From Pseudogracilibacillus sp037071985 (lineage in GTDB: Bacteria > Bacillota > Bacilli > Bacillales > Amphibacillaceae), in assembly GCF_037071985.1 (NCBI RefSeq), contig NZ_JAXHDF010000001.1:124001-188000 (forward strand): a stretch of 64,000 bases of DNA, given 5' to 3'. Each line of letters begins with the position of its first letter. The stretch's first letter is position 1. Shown one piece after another: positions 16,371 through 24,998 of the stretch. The position numbers and the translations under genes were made by a program. Below the pieces are notes generated by a model, which worked only from the letters and a program-made list of their open reading frames with translations, was not told where the DNA came from and ran no database searches.

Positions 16371-18032
16371 TTATTCTAAGTCAACATTTTCAAGCGATTC
16401 ACTTGTAGATGGATGTGGTACATAATCTTTCACATTACTTGATGATGCCATAACCGGAGTAGAATGTACTAATGGAACCATCGGCACATCTTCAGCAATA
16501 ATAGCTTGCGCTTCTTTGTACATTTCAGCACGTTTATCTTGGTCAATTTCTACCTTTGCGTCATTTAAAAGTTTGTCAACTTCTTCATTTTGATAATATT
16601 CACGGTTACTGTCTCCGATCAAGTCACCATGCAATAGACTACTAATGAAATAATCTGGGTCACCATTTGTACCCGACCAACCTAGCATATAAATTTGATG
16701 TTCTCCATTCATCGTTTTTTCTAAGTATGGAGCCCATTCCTCACGAACGATATTTACTGTTATTCCAATCTCGGCTAAGTTATTTTGTACAATTTCAGCA
16801 GTCGTTTCTGGATCTGGCATGTATGGTCTTGCTACAGGCATTGTCCATAAGTCAATCTCTAATCCATCTGCATACCCTGCTTCAGCTAATAACTCTTTTG
16901 CCTTTTCTACATCATACTGATACCCTTCTACGTCATCGTTATAACCTAAATAGCTTGGTGGTAATGGGTTTTTCGCAACTGTACCATACCCGGCATATAA
17001 TGCATCAACGATAGCTTCTCGGTCAATTGCATGGCTAATCGCCTGTCTTAAAAACTCGTTATCTAATGGTTCTTTTTGAACATTGAATCCAATATATCCA
17101 AAGTTATTTTCTGCACGACTATATAAAATTAAATCATCATCTGATTCAACACCTGCTGCGTCATCCGGATTTAATCCATCCATAATATCGATATCACCTG
17201 AACGCAGAGCAATTAATCTTGCTGCATTATCAGGGATAACTTCAAAAATAACTTTATCTAATTTTGGTAAACCTTCTTTCCAATACTCTTCGTTCTTTTC
17301 TAATACAATCGACTCATTTTTTGTCCAACTAACAAATTTGAATGGGCCCGTTCCCACTGGGTTTTCATTAATTTCAGGTCCATATTCTTCTAATGCTGCC
17401 GGAGATGTAATTGCAAAGTAGGACATCCCCATGTTCTGCAAGAAGAACCCTAAAGGTTTATTTAAATTAAATTGAACTGTATGTTCATCAACTACTTTTA
17501 CCTCATCTACAACATGGCCATCATCACCTTTATGACCGCCAAACATTGTACCATACATAAAATATACGTATTCATGATCAGCAAACGCATACTCATGTTC
17601 CGGATCTGCAAATCGGTCAAAATTTATTTTAACCGCTTCTGCATTAAAATCAGTACCATCATGAAATTTGACGCCTTCTTCCAAATAAAATGTATATGTT
17701 AATCCATCATCTGATACTTCCCAATCATGGGCTAAACCAGGCTCCAGTTCAAATGACTCTGCTTCAAACGTGAGTAATGTTTCTAAGACTTGCTGAGTTA
17801 CACGAGAAGACTCTCCATCAGATGTACTCCCGGGATCTAAACTCTCAGAGTCCCCACCTCTCGCAAATATTAACGTCTTATCCCCACCACTATCCTCGGA
17901 AGCTTCGCTGCCTTCTTCTTCCTGAGCATCAGAGCTTTCTGTTCCAGACTGCTCATTTTCGCCACCACATGCCGCTAAAATAAAACTTAGTGAAAAAAGT
18001 AGCGCCAATAAAAGTGTCCATCTTACCCTCAT
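16371..18032 (-). CDS. Peptide-binding lipoprotein, ABC substrate-binding family 5
   Basis: 553 residues. A signal peptide with lipobox LAAC (C22) anchors it outside the membrane. An acidic, Ser/Glu-rich linker of about 30 residues precedes the family 5 domain (DSESLDPGSTSDGESSRVTQ; FHDGTDFNAEAVKINFDR; NPVGTGPFKF). It captures oligopeptides, dipeptides or a similar solute and hands them to OppBC. It lies third in the operon, between oppF and oppB. The ligand is not deducible. Gene order with two ATPases upstream is one of the common Bacillaceae arrangements. Confidence 0.92.
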   Translation of the reverse strand: MRVRWTLLLALLFSLSFILAACGGENEQSGTESSDAQEEEGSEASEDSGGDKTLIFARGGDSESLDPGSTSDGESSRVTQQVLETLLTFEAESFELEPGLAHDWEVSDDGLTYTFYLEEGVKFHDGTDFNAEAVKINFDRFADPEHEYAFADHEYVYFMYGTMFGGHKGDDGHVVDEVKVVDEHTVQFNLNKPLGFFLQNMGMSYFAITSPAALEEYGPEINENPVGTGPFKFVSWTKNESIVLEKNEEYWKEGLPKLDKVIFEVIPDNAARLIALRSGDIDIMDGLNPDDAAGVESDDDLILYSRAENNFGYIGFNVQKEPLDNEFLRQAISHAIDREAIVDALYAGYGTVAKNPLPPSYLGYNDDVEGYQYDVEKAKELLAEAGYADGLEIDLWTMPVARPYMPDPETTAEIVQNNLAEIGITVNIVREEWAPYLEKTMNGEHQIYMLGWSGTNGDPDYFISSLLHGDLIGDSNREYYQNEEVDKLLNDAKVEIDQDKRAEMYKEAQAIIAEDVPMVPLVHSTPVMASSSNVKDYVPHPSTSESLENVDLE

Positions 18033-18170
18033 TGATTTTCCCCCTACTATATTATTTTTCGTAAATATACTTTTTTACTTTGTATATTTACTAAGTAAAA
18101 GCTCATCACCATCCGCTATCATGGCATGTAAGTGATTCGTTTTACTTTTATAAGATAAATCATTCGCTGC

Positions 18171-19139
18171 CTAATTGTATAAATGACAAGCAACGAAATG
18201 ACGATCTTCAACTTCTGAAAACATAGGTTTTTCCTGTTTACATACTTCCATAGCCTTTGGACATCTTGTATGAAAAACACATCCAGTCGGTGGATTTGCA
18301 GGATCTGGTACATCGCCTTGGAGTATAATTCTTTCTTTGCGTATATCAGGGTCGAGTGATGGTACTGCAGATAATAATGCTTGTGTATACGGATGCTTAG
18401 GATCTTCATAAAGCTTATCTTTTTCCGTTAGCTCGACCATATTTCCTAAATACATCACCCCTACTCGATCACTAATATGCTTTACAACACTTAAATCATG
18501 TGCGATAAATATGTAAGTTAAATTAAATTCATCTCGTAATTCACTCATTAAATTTAAAATTTGTGACTGAACGGAAACGTCCAATGCAGAAACAGGTTCA
18601 TCACAAATAATTAGCTTTGGATTGTTTGCAAGTGCTCTTGCAATTCCAATCCGTTGCCTTTGCCCTCCACTGAACTGATGAGGGTAACGGGTTGCATGAT
18701 ATGGATTTAACCCGACTACCTCAAGTAGCTCCTTCACTCGTTGACTACGCTGTTCAGAAGATTTTACTCCATGGATTAATAAAGGCTCGGAAATGATTTT
18801 TTCAACCGTATGCCTTGGATTTAATGATGCATACGGATCTTGGAAAATCATTTGCATATCTCTTCTCAATTTTCGCATTTCTTCATCACTTAAATTCGTC
18901 AAATCATGATCCTCAAATGTTACCTTACCTTCTGTCGGTTCAATCAACCGCAAAATAGCCTTTCCAGTTGTTGATTTCCCACAACCAGATTCACCAACTA
19001 TTCCTAATATCTCCCCTTCCATTACGGTAAAAGAGATGTCATTTACAGCTTGGACAGTACCAACTTTTCGCCCGAAAACTCCACCCTTTATATCAAAATG
19101 TTTCTTTAAACCGCTAACTTCCAATAGTGGCTTGGCCAT
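18171..19139 (-). CDS. oppF: Peptide ABC transporter ATPase, OppF type
   Basis: 322 residues from ATG 19139, chosen because the family N-terminus MAKPLLEVSGLKKHFDIKGG begins there and GGAGAG lies upstream; the frame is open further but reads through oppD. Walker A is GESGCGKSTTGKA, signature FSGGQRQRIGIARAL, Walker B LIICDEPVSALDVSVQ. The C-terminal oligopeptide/dipeptide extension with a Cys cluster (GCVFHTRCPKAMEVC) often binds an Fe-S cluster or is a family mark. It overlaps oppD by 26 bases, implying coupled synthesis of the OppDF ATPase pair. Confidence 0.94.
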   Translation of the reverse strand: MAKPLLEVSGLKKHFDIKGGVFGRKVGTVQAVNDISFTVMEGEILGIVGESGCGKSTTGKAILRLIEPTEGKVTFEDHDLTNLSDEEMRKLRRDMQMIFQDPYASLNPRHTVEKIISEPLLIHGVKSSEQRSQRVKELLEVVGLNPYHATRYPHQFSGGQRQRIGIARALANNPKLIICDEPVSALDVSVQSQILNLMSELRDEFNLTYIFIAHDLSVVKHISDRVGVMYLGNMVELTEKDKLYEDPKHPYTQALLSAVPSLDPDIRKERIILQGDVPDPANPPTGCVFHTRCPKAMEVCKQEKPMFSEVEDRHFVACHLYN

Positions 19140-20130
19140 TTTTAACTGTCTCTCCTTCATGTTCATCATGTAAAAAACATCTGCTCTTTCGGATGTTTTG
19201 AACCGTATACAAATCTGGGTTCTCATCAAAACATCTCTCAAATGCCAGCTCACAACGCGGGGCAAATCTGCAACCAATTCTGCCCTTTTTTGGACGGGGG
19301 ACTGTGCCTTTAATTGAATACAGCTTCTGATTTTTTTCTTCAAGACGAGGCAGCGAACGAATCAGCCCTTGCGTATAAGGATGTTGCGGGTCTTTTAATA
19401 CCTCTCTTACTGTTCCTTCTTCCACAACTTGCCCTGCATACATCACAATGACTCGATCACACATTTCAGCAACTACCCCAAGATCATGCGTAATTAACAA
19501 TATAGCTGTATCTTTTTCACTATTTAATTTACGCATTAAATCTAAAATTTGCGCTTGAATAGTCACATCTAGTGCTGTCGTAGGTTCATCTGCAATAAGT
19601 AAATCAGGCTCACATGCCATAGCCATTGCGATCATTACTCGTTGCCTCATTCCTCCAGACAGCTGATGTGGATACTCATTAATTACATCTTCTGCTCTAG
19701 GCAAGCCAACTAATTTTAAGAGATTTATAGATTTTAGATGTGCTTCTTTTTTACTTACTTTCTCATGAATTCGAATGGATTCTTGTAATTGATTACCAAT
19801 CGTGAAAAGTGGATTAAGTGAAGTCATCGGTTCCTGAAATATCATAGCAATTTCATTTCCGCGAACTTTTTTCATTCGTCTATTACTAGCCTTAACTAAG
19901 TTTTCACCTTTAAAGTTAATTTCTCCGCTCACAATTTTCCCAGGAGGATCAGGTACAAGTTGCATAATTGATAAAGAGGTAACACTTTTTCCACATCCAG
20001 ATTCTCCAACAATCCCAACAACTTCCCCTTTATTTACGTGGAAACTAACCCCATCAACTGCAGGAATTTCTCCCTCATCTGTAAAGAAATGAGTCCGCAA
20101 CTCATTTATCTCTAAAATTACTTCCGTCAT
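19114..20130 (-). CDS. oppD: Peptide ABC transporter ATPase, OppD type
   Basis: 338 residues. Walker A is GESGCGKSVTSLS, signature LSGGMRQRVMIAMAM, Walker B LLIADEPTTALDVTIQ, and the C-terminal Cys-containing extension GCRFAPRCELAFERC is present. It powers peptide import with OppF. First gene of the operon, with GGAGG 8 bases before its ATG. Upstream lie a sigma-A promoter (20221-20249) and, downstream of that promoter, a near-consensus cre site (20162-20175), so CcpA repression in rich sugar is likely. Confidence 0.94.
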   Translation of the reverse strand: MTEVILEINELRTHFFTDEGEIPAVDGVSFHVNKGEVVGIVGESGCGKSVTSLSIMQLVPDPPGKIVSGEINFKGENLVKASNRRMKKVRGNEIAMIFQEPMTSLNPLFTIGNQLQESIRIHEKVSKKEAHLKSINLLKLVGLPRAEDVINEYPHQLSGGMRQRVMIAMAMACEPDLLIADEPTTALDVTIQAQILDLMRKLNSEKDTAILLITHDLGVVAEMCDRVIVMYAGQVVEEGTVREVLKDPQHPYTQGLIRSLPRLEEKNQKLYSIKGTVPRPKKGRIGCRFAPRCELAFERCFDENPDLYTVQNIRKSRCFLHDEHEGETVKNGQATIGS

Positions 20131-20161
20131 TCCCTTTCCTCCAATATTTATGTAATTAAAA

Positions 20162-20175
20162 TGTAACCGCTTAAA
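20162..20175. promoter_or_regulatory. Catabolite-responsive element (cre)-like site, opp operon
   Basis: TGTAACCGCTTAAA matches the cre consensus TGWNANCGNTNWCA at every fixed position except one. It lies between the opp promoter and oppD, a roadblock position for CcpA. Confidence 0.6.
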
Positions 20176-20220
20176 TATTATGAGATAAAATTACATATAT
20201 GGTAATAAAAGCTTACGTTA

Positions 20221-20249
20221 ACAATAATTCGATTACGACAAATTGTCAA
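20221..20249 (-). promoter_or_regulatory. Sigma-A promoter of the opp operon
   Basis: On the minus strand, TTGACA (20249-20244), a 17-base spacer and TATTGT (20226-20221). Confidence 0.65.
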
Positions 20250-20338
20250 GATTATCTAGGTAAATATTGGTTAAAAGTTAAAAAAAGGGGGTATTTCCAC
20301 TCATTTTTATGTAACGATGTTAGTGATGTTTTCTCACT

Positions 20339-21094
20339 TCATTCTTTCATTAAATGGTTTTTTTGCTTAAATTGTTTGGGAGTCATTCCGTTGAATCGCT
20401 TAAATAAAGAAGAATAGTAACTTTGATTGCAATAATTAAATAATAGAGCAATATCCAATAAGGTAGAATCTGTATACTTTAAAAAATAAATAGACTCATC
20501 AATTTTTTTACGATTAATATATTCTTTTAATGGAATCCCAACTATTTCATGAAATAAAGCTGATAAGTAATTCGGACTTACATTTATTTCTATTGCAATT
20601 TGATGTAATGTTAATGGATGTAAAATATGATCGTGAATATAATGTATTGCCTTATCGACAATATCATTTTGATAGGGGTTCTTTTGATAGTCTTTTATTG
20701 CTTTTATAAAATAATGCACCATTTCAGACTCAATAGATCTTATTTGCAGTAGATCATCTGCTTGATCAATCTTTCGAATAAAAACATCGCTCAAATTAAA
20801 CGCATTTTCAGGAGTAACGCCCGCCTCAATAGTTGCACGTGCAAATAAAGTACAAGAACAAATAAGTGAATTTTTTAAAGAGCGAAATGGTTCTCTTGAA
20901 AGTCGTGCTTTTTCTAATGTATTAATCTTTTTTAAAACGGCTAGAGCTTGTTGTTCATCTGCTTGGGAAATCCAATATAGAAGTTCTTTTTCCAACGTGT
21001 AGGACGGGTGTGAAAAAAAAGACTCCTCGTTTTCTTTGCGTGCTTCTAAAAATTGTTGAATAACATTTTGTTTTATTTTTGTAGAGTTTCTCAA
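20339..21094 (-). CDS. AraC-family transcriptional regulator
   Basis: 251 residues. The C-terminal 100 residues hold the two helix-turn-helix motifs of AraC proteins (LTLHQIAIEINVSPNYLSAL and LLDIALLFNYCNQSYYSSLFKRFNGMTPKQF). The N-terminal part is a helical, soluble domain resembling that of other Bacillaceae AraC regulators of sugar operons; no cupin motif is evident. It is divergent from the sugar-uptake/phosphorylase operon, so it is probably the activator of that operon, with the sugar as signal (inference). Confidence 0.87.
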   Translation of the reverse strand: MRNSTKIKQNVIQQFLEARKENEESFFSHPSYTLEKELLYWISQADEQQALAVLKKINTLEKARLSREPFRSLKNSLICSCTLFARATIEAGVTPENAFNLSDVFIRKIDQADDLLQIRSIESEMVHYFIKAIKDYQKNPYQNDIVDKAIHYIHDHILHPLTLHQIAIEINVSPNYLSALFHEIVGIPLKEYINRKKIDESIYFLKYTDSTLLDIALLFNYCNQSYYSSLFKRFNGMTPKQFKQKNHLMKE

Positions 21095-21165
21095 AAAACA
21101 TCTTCACCTCCTTAAACATCGTAAATTTTTATTAATTTTAGTAAATACATAATATAAGTTTATGT

Positions 21166-21179
21166 TGAAAGCACTTACA
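21166..21179. promoter_or_regulatory. cre-like site upstream of the sugar operon
   Basis: TGAAAGCACTTACA matches the cre consensus at all fixed positions except the central G. It lies in the divergent araC/binding-protein gap, 33 bases before the binding-protein start, so carbon catabolite repression is expected. Confidence 0.6.
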
Positions 21180-21211
21180 ATACAACCAATAGATGAAAAG
21201 GAGGCAACATA

Positions 21212-22510
21212 ATGAGGCGTTTGAAATGGGTATTATCAATGATTTTACTGTCATCCATCTTGTTTGTAGTCGCTTGTTCAAAAAGTCAGGATGAGCAATC
21301 AGATACATCTGCCGAAGTTCAAGAAGCAGAAGATATAAATGAGGCAACTGAATCGGACGAGGAAAGTGAATCAGATGATGTAATTACGATTAAGGTCGGA
21401 ATTCAAAATGATGACACTCCCGGAACACAAGCTTTAATTGATGCGTTCAACGAAACACAAAGCAATTATCAAGTGGAATGGGATGCCTTAACCAATGATT
21501 CTGCTCAAATGCACGATCAACTGCTCAATTCACTCACGAGCGGGTCAGGTGAATATGACGTCATTTCCATGGATGTTGTATGGGCCGGTGAATTTGCAGG
21601 TGCAGGATTTTTGGAACCCATCGATGTCTTTATGAAAGATGAAGGTTTAAGTAAAGATGATTTTAATGCAGGGTCAATGGACTCCGGAAACTTTACAGGA
21701 AAACAATATACACTACCATATTTCCCTGATTTGGGTTTACTTTATTACCGCACTGATATTGTTAATGAGGATGATGCTGCTAAACTTGAAAGCGGCGACT
21801 ACACATACGAGGAATTATATCAAATGGCTGAAAAATATACGGGAGAAGAAGAAACTGAATACGGTTTTTTATATCAGTCTAAACAATATGAAGGACTTAC
21901 TGTTAATGTAACGGAATTTACGAAGACATATTCAGCTATTGAAGATGGGCTTAATATAATGTATGAATTTACAAGCGCCCCTTTCAGTCCAAAAGATCTA
22001 CTAAACTTCACAGAAGCAGAAACACATACAAATTTTGAACAAGGCAAGGCTGTCTTTGCACGTAACTGGCCTTATCAATTTGGCAGAATACAAGCAGAGG
22101 AAGATGGGGTTGAATTAACTTTAGACCAAGTAGGAATCGCTCCTTTACCTAATGGGGGGTCTGTTGGAGGTTGGCTATTAGGAATTAATAAAAACTCAAA
22201 AAATATAGAAGGTGCTTGGGAATTTATTTCCTTCGTTGCCGGTGAAGATGGACAAAAAATATTATCTACAGAAGGTGGGTATATACCTGGATTTAATGCG
22301 TTATTAGAGAATGAAGATGTCTTGGGCGCAAATGATCTCCTTTCCTTTCCAGGTTTTCAACAAGCGTTACAAGAAACAATTGCAAGACCTGTTTCTCCTG
22401 ATTACAACAAAGTATCCGACACAATCCAAATCGAAGCCCATAAATATCTAAGTTCGGGCGAAGGACTAGATGAGGTAAGTTCTGAAATTAAAGAAGCATT
22501 AGAAGAATAA
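21212..22510 (+). CDS. Sugar-binding lipoprotein, ABC substrate-binding family 1
   Basis: 432 residues. A signal peptide with lipobox VVAC (C22) leads into an acidic linker and a family 1 (MalE-like) domain: VGIQNDDTPGTQALIDAFNE, GEYDVISMDVVWAGEFAGAG, and the C-terminal GGWLLGINKNSKNIEGAWEF. It binds an oligosaccharide, probably an alpha-glucoside given the GH65 phosphorylase downstream. AAGGAGG precedes its ATG. A structured repeat of about 350 bases separates it from the permease genes, which is unusual inside an operon. Confidence 0.93.
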   Translation: MRRLKWVLSMILLSSILFVVACSKSQDEQSDTSAEVQEAEDINEATESDEESESDDVITIKVGIQNDDTPGTQALIDAFNETQSNYQVEWDALTNDSAQMHDQLLNSLTSGSGEYDVISMDVVWAGEFAGAGFLEPIDVFMKDEGLSKDDFNAGSMDSGNFTGKQYTLPYFPDLGLLYYRTDIVNEDDAAKLESGDYTYEELYQMAEKYTGEEETEYGFLYQSKQYEGLTVNVTEFTKTYSAIEDGLNIMYEFTSAPFSPKDLLNFTEAETHTNFEQGKAVFARNWPYQFGRIQAEEDGVELTLDQVGIAPLPNGGSVGGWLLGINKNSKNIEGAWEFISFVAGEDGQKILSTEGGYIPGFNALLENEDVLGANDLLSFPGFQQALQETIARPVSPDYNKVSDTIQIEAHKYLSSGEGLDEVSSEIKEALEE

Positions 22511-22527
22511 GGTATCTACATGTATAT

Positions 22528-22874
22528 GAGTTTGGGACAAAAGTATTTTTTATTAAAGAAAAGACGAACGTTACTAGAGGTATGATAGCTTCGGAAATAT
22601 ACTTCGCTTTCACCACAGGCATAAGCGCGACATCAGTTCAAGCAACGCTTATACTTGCTTGAACTGTGTCTCCTTTACCTCGGCCACGGCGATCCGCTTC
22701 TGTAGCTCCTCGTTTCGAGTCGCTACAGGGATCTTCGGACTCGTGGGACTGCACATTCGTTCGTCCCAACGAAAAACATTTGCTGTTCCCGTAGGAGAGT
22801 CTACGTATATTTCTACACTTAACAAACATATTGTTCGCCTTTTCTGTTGCTAGTTTTATTTATGTCCCAATCTC
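22528..22874 (+). repeat. Interspersed structured repeat, copy A (inside the sugar operon)
   Basis: This fills the gap between the binding-protein and permease genes. It is bounded by near-perfect 12-base inverted ends, GAGTTTGGGACA (22528-22539) and TGTCCCAATCTC (22863-22874). Inside are a hairpin with arms CAGTTCAAGCAA and TTGCTTGAACTG (about 22635-22667) and a hairpin CTGTAGC...GCTACAG (22700-22728). The segment ACTTCGCTTTCACCACAGGC and what follows match copy C at 52.3 kb in the same orientation. There is no coding potential I trust. Confidence 0.8.
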
Positions 22875-22912
22875 TTTATCCCTACCAAATGAGTATTACA
22901 GAGGGTGATAAA

Positions 22913-24130
22913 GTGAAGCAAAAATTAGGAATTACTGGATGGCTCTATTTATTACCAACACTAGTCTTAATCGGTGTATTTTCACTCTGGCCTGTTTTCC
23001 AGTCGATTTCGTATACATTATTTGATTTTAAACTGAATGAGCAACAAAAAGCAGGACTTTTTATAAATGAACGATTTAATACAAGCTTATTCAATGAAAC
23101 AACACTTTATATCGAAATGTTTTTAGAAGAAGATTTACAGAACATATCATCTCCAGAAGACAAATTATTAATTGAAGCGTACGTCCAAAACATGAATGAT
23201 GTTTCTAACCGTTTTTCAGACCATAAAGACATACTTACCCTATCTACCGAGGACCGTGAGCAAATTGAGTATTTATATAAAGATGGAATTTCTTTAATCA
23301 CTCATTTAAACAATACGTATTCCTTAATTCATCGGGAGAGTTTGCCAATAATTATGGAAGACGTAAACAATAGTATTATTCCTTCCAATTTTACGGGTGG
23401 AAAAGGATATACAAACGTATTTACAGACAAACGAATCATGATCGCTCTTATTAATACTTTAATATTTACCATCGTCTCAGTAAGTTTGGAACTAATGCTT
23501 GGGCTTGGACTCGCACTTATATTAAATAAAGCGATATTTGGGCAAGGTTTTATTCGCACCACTTCATTAATACCATGGGCAATCCCTACTGCTGTAGCTG
23601 CTTTAATGTGGGGATACTTATATGACGGTACTAGTGGTATTGTAGCTCACTTTTTTGAAGTTGTTGGTTTAATTGAACAGTCACAAAACTTATTATTAAC
23701 CGCAACAGGAGCCATGATTTCCACAATTCTTGCCGATGTATGGAAAACCACACCATATATGGCACTTTTATTATTAGCAGGATTGCAAAACATCCCTGGT
23801 TCTTTATATGAAGCTGCTTCAATTGATGGAGCGTCAAAAATAAAAAGCTTTTTCAAAATAACATTACCGCTTCTAAAAACGTCTATCCTAGTAGCACTTT
23901 TATTTAGAACATTGGATGCATTTCGAGTCTTTGATTTGATCTATGTACTAACAGGTGGCGGACCAGGAGGGGCTACAGAAACGTTATCTGTTTACGCATA
24001 CAAATTAATGTTTGGTCAAACGAATTTCGGTTATGGGTCAATTGTTGTGATGGTTATGTTTCTATGCGTTGCAATTATAGCAATAATTTTCGTCCGATTA
24101 CTTGGCTCAAACTTGTTAGACAGAAATTAA
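22913..24130 (+). CDS. Sugar ABC transporter permease, MalF type, with long extracytoplasmic insert
   Basis: 405 residues from GTG 22913, chosen because GAGGGTG lies five bases upstream and the protein there starts with the family-like KQKLGITGWLYLLPTLVLIG. Frames from 22847 or 22889 lack a ribosome site and begin in the repeat. Between membrane segment 1 and the segment ALINTLIFTIVSV lies a loop of about 140 residues, roughly 100 longer than in most Gram-positive MalF-like permeases, hydrophilic and predicted helical. The EAA loop YEAASIDGASKIKSFFKITLP is intact. Partner of the permease downstream (12 bases away). Confidence 0.9.
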   Translation: MKQKLGITGWLYLLPTLVLIGVFSLWPVFQSISYTLFDFKLNEQQKAGLFINERFNTSLFNETTLYIEMFLEEDLQNISSPEDKLLIEAYVQNMNDVSNRFSDHKDILTLSTEDREQIEYLYKDGISLITHLNNTYSLIHRESLPIIMEDVNNSIIPSNFTGGKGYTNVFTDKRIMIALINTLIFTIVSVSLELMLGLGLALILNKAIFGQGFIRTTSLIPWAIPTAVAALMWGYLYDGTSGIVAHFFEVVGLIEQSQNLLLTATGAMISTILADVWKTTPYMALLLLAGLQNIPGSLYEAASIDGASKIKSFFKITLPLLKTSILVALLFRTLDAFRVFDLIYVLTGGGPGGATETLSVYAYKLMFGQTNFGYGSIVVMVMFLCVAIIAIIFVRLLGSNLLDRN

Positions 24131-24142
24131 GGAGGAAAAATC

Positions 24143-24976
24143 ATGAAATCAACGAATAAAAAGTGGAAAATCCCGGCTAGTTTCATTCTTATCATTTTTT
24201 TATTTGCCATGCTTTTTCCTTTTTTATGGATTTTTATTACTTCGTTTAAAACAAGCGGGGAAATTTATGGAGCCGGAGCATTCCGTATCATACCGGAAAA
24301 TCCTACCTTAGAGAATTATTCAACCGTTTTAATTGAAAAAGGAATCCTACGCGCTGTGTTTAATAGTTTTGTAGTCGCCACAGTGACGACTATTTATGTC
24401 ATTGCCGTTGCAACTTTTTGCTCATACGCAATTTCAAGATTTCATTTTATAGGAAAAAGCTTTTTGTTAGGTATAGTATTAGCTGTCTCAATGTTTCCAC
24501 AAATGATTATTACAGGTCCCATTTATAACCTGTTTTATAAATTAGATTGGTTAAACAGCTATTTTGTTGTCCTTCCCTATTCAACAATTACATTGCCAAT
24601 GGCTGTGTGGATCTTAGTTACGCATTTTAATCAAATTCCACTTGCATTAGAAGAATCCGCAACGATAGATGGAGCAACCAGGATTCAAACATTAACTAAA
24701 ATTGTTTTTCCACTTGCTGCACCCGGCGTATTTACAACTGCTATCATTACGTTTATCGCTGCGTGGAATGAATTTTTATTAACTATAACGTTAAATTCTA
24801 ATTCTTCTTACCATACAGTTCCTGTAGCAATTTCATTTTTACGTACACAATTTTCAATTTTATGGGGAGAAGTAGCTGCGGCTACCACCATTGTAACTAT
24901 CCCAACGCTAATTATCGTACTTTTATTTCAAAAACAAATTGTTTCCGGTCTAACTTCCGGTGGTGTAAAAGAATAA
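24143..24976 (+). CDS. Sugar ABC transporter permease, MalG type
   Basis: 277 residues with six predicted membrane segments. The N-terminal pattern FAMLFPFLWIFITSFKTSGE and the EAA loop LEESATIDGATRIQTLTKIVFP are typical of MalG-like permeases. With the preceding permease it forms the sugar channel. AAGGAGG lies 9 bases upstream of the ATG. No ATPase gene lies in the operon; in B. subtilis the shared ATPase MsmX serves such systems, so a similar shared subunit is expected (inference). Confidence 0.93.
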   Translation: MKSTNKKWKIPASFILIIFLFAMLFPFLWIFITSFKTSGEIYGAGAFRIIPENPTLENYSTVLIEKGILRAVFNSFVVATVTTIYVIAVATFCSYAISRFHFIGKSFLLGIVLAVSMFPQMIITGPIYNLFYKLDWLNSYFVVLPYSTITLPMAVWILVTHFNQIPLALEESATIDGATRIQTLTKIVFPLAAPGVFTTAIITFIAAWNEFLLTITLNSNSSYHTVPVAISFLRTQFSILWGEVAAATTIVTIPTLIIVLLFQKQIVSGLTSGGVKE

Positions 24977-24998
24977 TCATAATAAGGTGTGAAAAAAC

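Noticed and set aside
20199..20417. 72-codon plus-strand frame in the opp/araC gap
   Set aside because: No ribosome site; it overlaps the opp promoter and the end of the araC-type gene.
22638..22853. Open frames of about 60 codons on both strands inside repeat A
   Set aside because: They arise from the hairpin-rich repeat, lack ribosome sites and are not kept in copy C.
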